A stretch of DNA of 64,000 bases, taken from the NCBI GenBank assembly GCA_947039455.1, contig CAMQZB010000003.1:40718-104717 (forward strand). Direction: 5' to 3'. Below, in pieces: positions 62,283-64,000 of this stretch (position 1 is the stretch's first letter; each line of letters opens with the position of its first letter). The notes beneath the pieces were generated by a model. It made no database searches and was not told where the DNA came from. It saw only the letters and a list, made by a program, of their open reading frames with translations. Both the position numbers and the translations under genes were made by a program. The stretch comes from an uncultured Clostridia bacterium (GTDB lineage Bacteria; Bacillota; Clostridia; Christensenellales; CAMQZB01).

Positions 62283-63176
62283 CTACAATTCTACTACATT
62301 ATCAACAAGTGCGTTTTTAATATCTAAGCTAAAAATTCTGATGTCGTCAGGATAATACAACGCTGTAAAGTCACCGTATTTCTCCGCCGATGTGTAATTC
62401 CCCAAAAAACCACGTAATTTCGGTATGTCCGTCATGTCAAAATTATTGGTAAGGGATCGTGCCACGTCCAAATCGTTCAAATGCATAATTCGTTCAAAAA
62501 ACACTACAGGAAAAGTCTTTTCCGTATAGTTATTAGACCGCAAAATATGTACAGGAAGCGTATTGTCTTGTAGTTTACCATCATTATCCAAGGTCAGTGA
62601 AATTTGTTTTTGATACCCTTCCACGGTTTTAGTGTCTTGAAAAATGTCAATGCCGTTTGCTGTAACATTAACTATGTCGCTACTACTCTCAAATACTTTT
62701 TCATAAGTGGTATTGTATTGCAACAAAATAATTTTCTTTGTAAACTGCAACATTAAGTAATTCCCGAAAGCGGTGGCGGTGGTGAAGGTGTCACCAGTTA
62801 TTGTTTCCGCAAAAAATACTGAATCACATTCTACAATCAACTTCTCTTTATCCTCCATTAAATAAGTGATTTGATGTGATTTTTCGCCAATAGTTACTGT
62901 GCCTTGCCAAAGAGTTTTTGAGACAATCAAGGGTTTGATTTTATCAATGAAGTAAGTGTTTGTGTTGCACTTTATAAGCTTCAAGTTCGGATTGGAAGTT
63001 GAAGGAGTGCTGTGATTGGAGATAGTTGAAAAATCAATATCTCCGTCATTGTTTGCCAATGTGACAGTGAAATCACCGTCGCCGTTCACCCCAAATCGAG
63101 TGATCTTTTGTGGCAAGTCAATGTTCGCTACTTTAAGTAGTTTCAAGTTCTTTGAAATTAAAAAATATGTATCCAT
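62283..63176 (-). CDS. conserved-looking soluble protein, unknown function
   Basis: A 297-residue protein that I do not recognise. It has no signal peptide or membrane helix and is rich in beta-forming segments with many Asn, Asp and Thr residues (FGVNGDGDFTVTLANNDGDIDF; NSNPNLK-like spacer SNHSTPSTSNPNLK). Motif-like repeats of the form 'L-x-K-V/C-N-x-x-T' suggest a beta-propeller or multi-domain beta protein, but this is weak. There is no Shine-Dalgarno site before the ATG. It has no partner in the same orientation. Confidence 0.65.
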   Translation of the reverse strand: MDTYFLISKNLKLLKVANIDLPQKITRFGVNGDGDFTVTLANNDGDIDFSTISNHSTPSTSNPNLKLIKCNTNTYFIDKIKPLIVSKTLWQGTVTIGEKSHQITYLMEDKEKLIVECDSVFFAETITGDTFTTATAFGNYLMLQFTKKIILLQYNTTYEKVFESSSDIVNVTANGIDIFQDTKTVEGYQKQISLTLDNDGKLQDNTLPVHILRSNNYTEKTFPVVFFERIMHLNDLDVARSLTNNFDMTDIPKLRGFLGNYTSAEKYGDFTALYYPDDIRIFSLDIKNALVDNVVEL

Positions 63177-63301
63177 ATTAATAGTTTAATAAAAAAATCG
63201 CTTATGTATGCAATTAATGTATGAAAAGTTTTATTTTGTCAATAATTAAATTATAAGATGAAGGAAATGTATATAAATTTAAAGGAGAATTGATATTTAT
63301 T

Positions 63302-63895
63302 ATGACAAGAGGTTGGACAAATAGAGAGAAAGAGGAACTGCTTAAACTTGCAGTAACAGCTACGTCAAAGAAACTACCGTTAAAGAGTGTCTTTGAGAAT
63401 TTTGGAAAAAAACATAACCGTAAAGGTGACAGCGTTAGGAATTTTTATTACGCTGTTCTATCCGAAAGCAAACTGCGTGGTGAACCCATTGACGGTATCG
63501 AAAAAATCGATATTGAAATGTTTAGCCAAAAAGAAATCGTGAATTTTATGAGTTCTATAATGAATCAATGCGCAAGCGGAAGCACTGTTCGTGGCTCAAT
63601 AATGAAGCTTACGAAAAACAAAACCAAGATGCTCCGTTATCAAAACAAGTACAGAAATCTTGTGAAAGATCAAAGTCCTATCATCTACTCCATCATGGAA
63701 AAACAAAAAATCTCAGGTCGCTATTTCGACCCATTCAAGAAAGTAGTAGTTGAAATCGCCGAAGCTCCATTAATGGTTCTTGTTTCCGATGACAAACTTA
63801 AACTACGCCGCGAAGCCGACAGCTTATCCGATCGCATAGATCTTATGAACGATCAACGCTATTACGAAAAATCACCAAGAAAAGTCACTATTTAG
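63302..63895 (+). CDS. Myb/SANT-like DNA-binding protein, unknown function
   Basis: A protein of about 197 residues. TRGWTNREKEELLKLAVTATSKKLPLKSVFENFGKKHNRKGDSVRNFYYAVL matches the helical Trp-spaced start of Myb/SANT-like HTH domains as in sporulation regulators of the RsfA type (prespore factor). The rest is basic and helical (KQKISGRYFDPFKKVVVEIAEAPLMVL). The track start is a TTG two bases after AAGGAG; the ATG at 63302 is 14 bases from it, so the start is uncertain. It is followed at once by the second repeat block. Confidence 0.7.
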   Translation: MTRGWTNREKEELLKLAVTATSKKLPLKSVFENFGKKHNRKGDSVRNFYYAVLSESKLRGEPIDGIEKIDIEMFSQKEIVNFMSSIMNQCASGSTVRGSIMKLTKNKTKMLRYQNKYRNLVKDQSPIIYSIMEKQKISGRYFDPFKKVVVEIAEAPLMVLVSDDKLKLRREADSLSDRIDLMNDQRYYEKSPRKVTI

Positions 63896-63898
63896 TTT

Positions 63899-64000
63899 TT
63901 CGTAAGGGAAATGGGGCGTTGCCCCAAACTCCACAAGGGGTTTCACCCCTTGACCCCACAAGGGCTTTGCCCCTTGACCCCACAAGGGCTTTGCCCCTTG
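63899..64000 (+). repeat. tandem palindromic repeat block, copy 2 (cut by the window edge)
   Basis: It begins four bases after a stop codon with the same header as copy 1. The header hairpin is GGGGC-GTT-GCCCC (63913-63925), where copy 1 has GAGGC-TTA-GCCTC, a compensating base-pair change. Then come AAACTCCACAAGGGG-TTTCA-CCCCTTG and further CACAAGGGC-TTT-GCCCCTTGACC units continuing off the right edge. Confidence 0.9.

Noticed and set aside
1-64000. tRNA, rRNA, prophage, transposon or integrative element
   Set aside because: No tRNA/rRNA sequence, integrase, transposase, terminase or relaxase was recognised on either strand; scanning by eye can miss a tRNA.

Overview
The window is AT-rich DNA from an anaerobic Gram-positive bacterium, most likely an uncultured member of Bacillota class Clostridia. 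Evidence for this: L27 starts with the Firmicutes-type cleavable extension; there are DUF1846, DUF3842, DUF1540, YerC/TrpR-like, YugP-type and DegV proteins; there is a long-form HPF, a ClpC with a UVR motif, and a monomeric [FeFe]-hydrogenase-like protein; Shine-Dalgarno sites are strong GGAGG types and promoters follow the sigma-A consensus. I saw no tRNA, rRNA, transposase, integrase or CRISPR array.

Layout: 1-3.5 kb holds an EamA transporter fragment and a tight hydrolase/GNAT/radical-SAM operon. 3.6-11.1 kb holds a split transketolase, the rplU-rpmA operon with an L21 leader but no prp gene between the two, an OGG-type glycosylase that looks leaderless, a TVP38-like membrane protein, DUF3842, trmB and citrate synthase. 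11.4-22.8 kb holds degV, glyS, a small XRE regulator, dinB, clpC, hpf, galE, and a two-gene unit made of a Cys/His-rich repeat protein and a SPOR-like membrane protein. 23-25.6 kb holds the hydrogenase-like protein, a block of tandem palindromic repeats, and a tandem-HTH regulator facing an operator, a near-perfect promoter and a short terminated transcript. 25.7-32.5 kb holds two paralogous polar amino-acid ABC transporters, with a TrpR-like regulator, a WYL regulator and a CxxC-less thioredoxin-like protein between them. 32.6-43.9 kb holds Dabb, DUF1846, a 990-residue lipoprotein, an MMPL/RND exporter, a TetR regulator, rplI, DUF1540 and a eukaryote-type glgB.

44-47.1 kb is a lysine biosynthesis operon (asd-dapA-dapB) behind a lysine riboswitch whose antiterminator/terminator exchange can be read directly. 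47.2-51.9 kb holds a polytopic membrane protein, a methyltransferase, a TPR protein and a YkvI-like transporter whose ribosome binding site lies inside a 15-bp hairpin. 51.8-61.1 kb is the most unusual part. The ATPase and permease of an NMT1/SsuABC-type transporter lie 6.8 kb from a matching substrate-binding lipoprotein. Between them is a cassette of two 2-hydroxyacyl-CoA-dehydratase-family subunits, their ATP-dependent [4Fe-4S] activase, a 51-residue membrane microprotein and an enoate-reductase-like flavoenzyme. The cassette is preceded by a palindrome, a good promoter and a leader that can fold into nested stems. 61.4-64 kb holds a YugP-type metallopeptidase, two proteins of unknown function, and a second copy of the tandem palindromic repeat running off the right edge.

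Physiologically the genes suggest a fermentative anaerobe that imports amino acids, makes lysine under riboswitch control and stores glycogen. It may also use a radical dehydration plus enoate reduction route to dispose of electrons. The substrate of that route cannot be read from the sequence.
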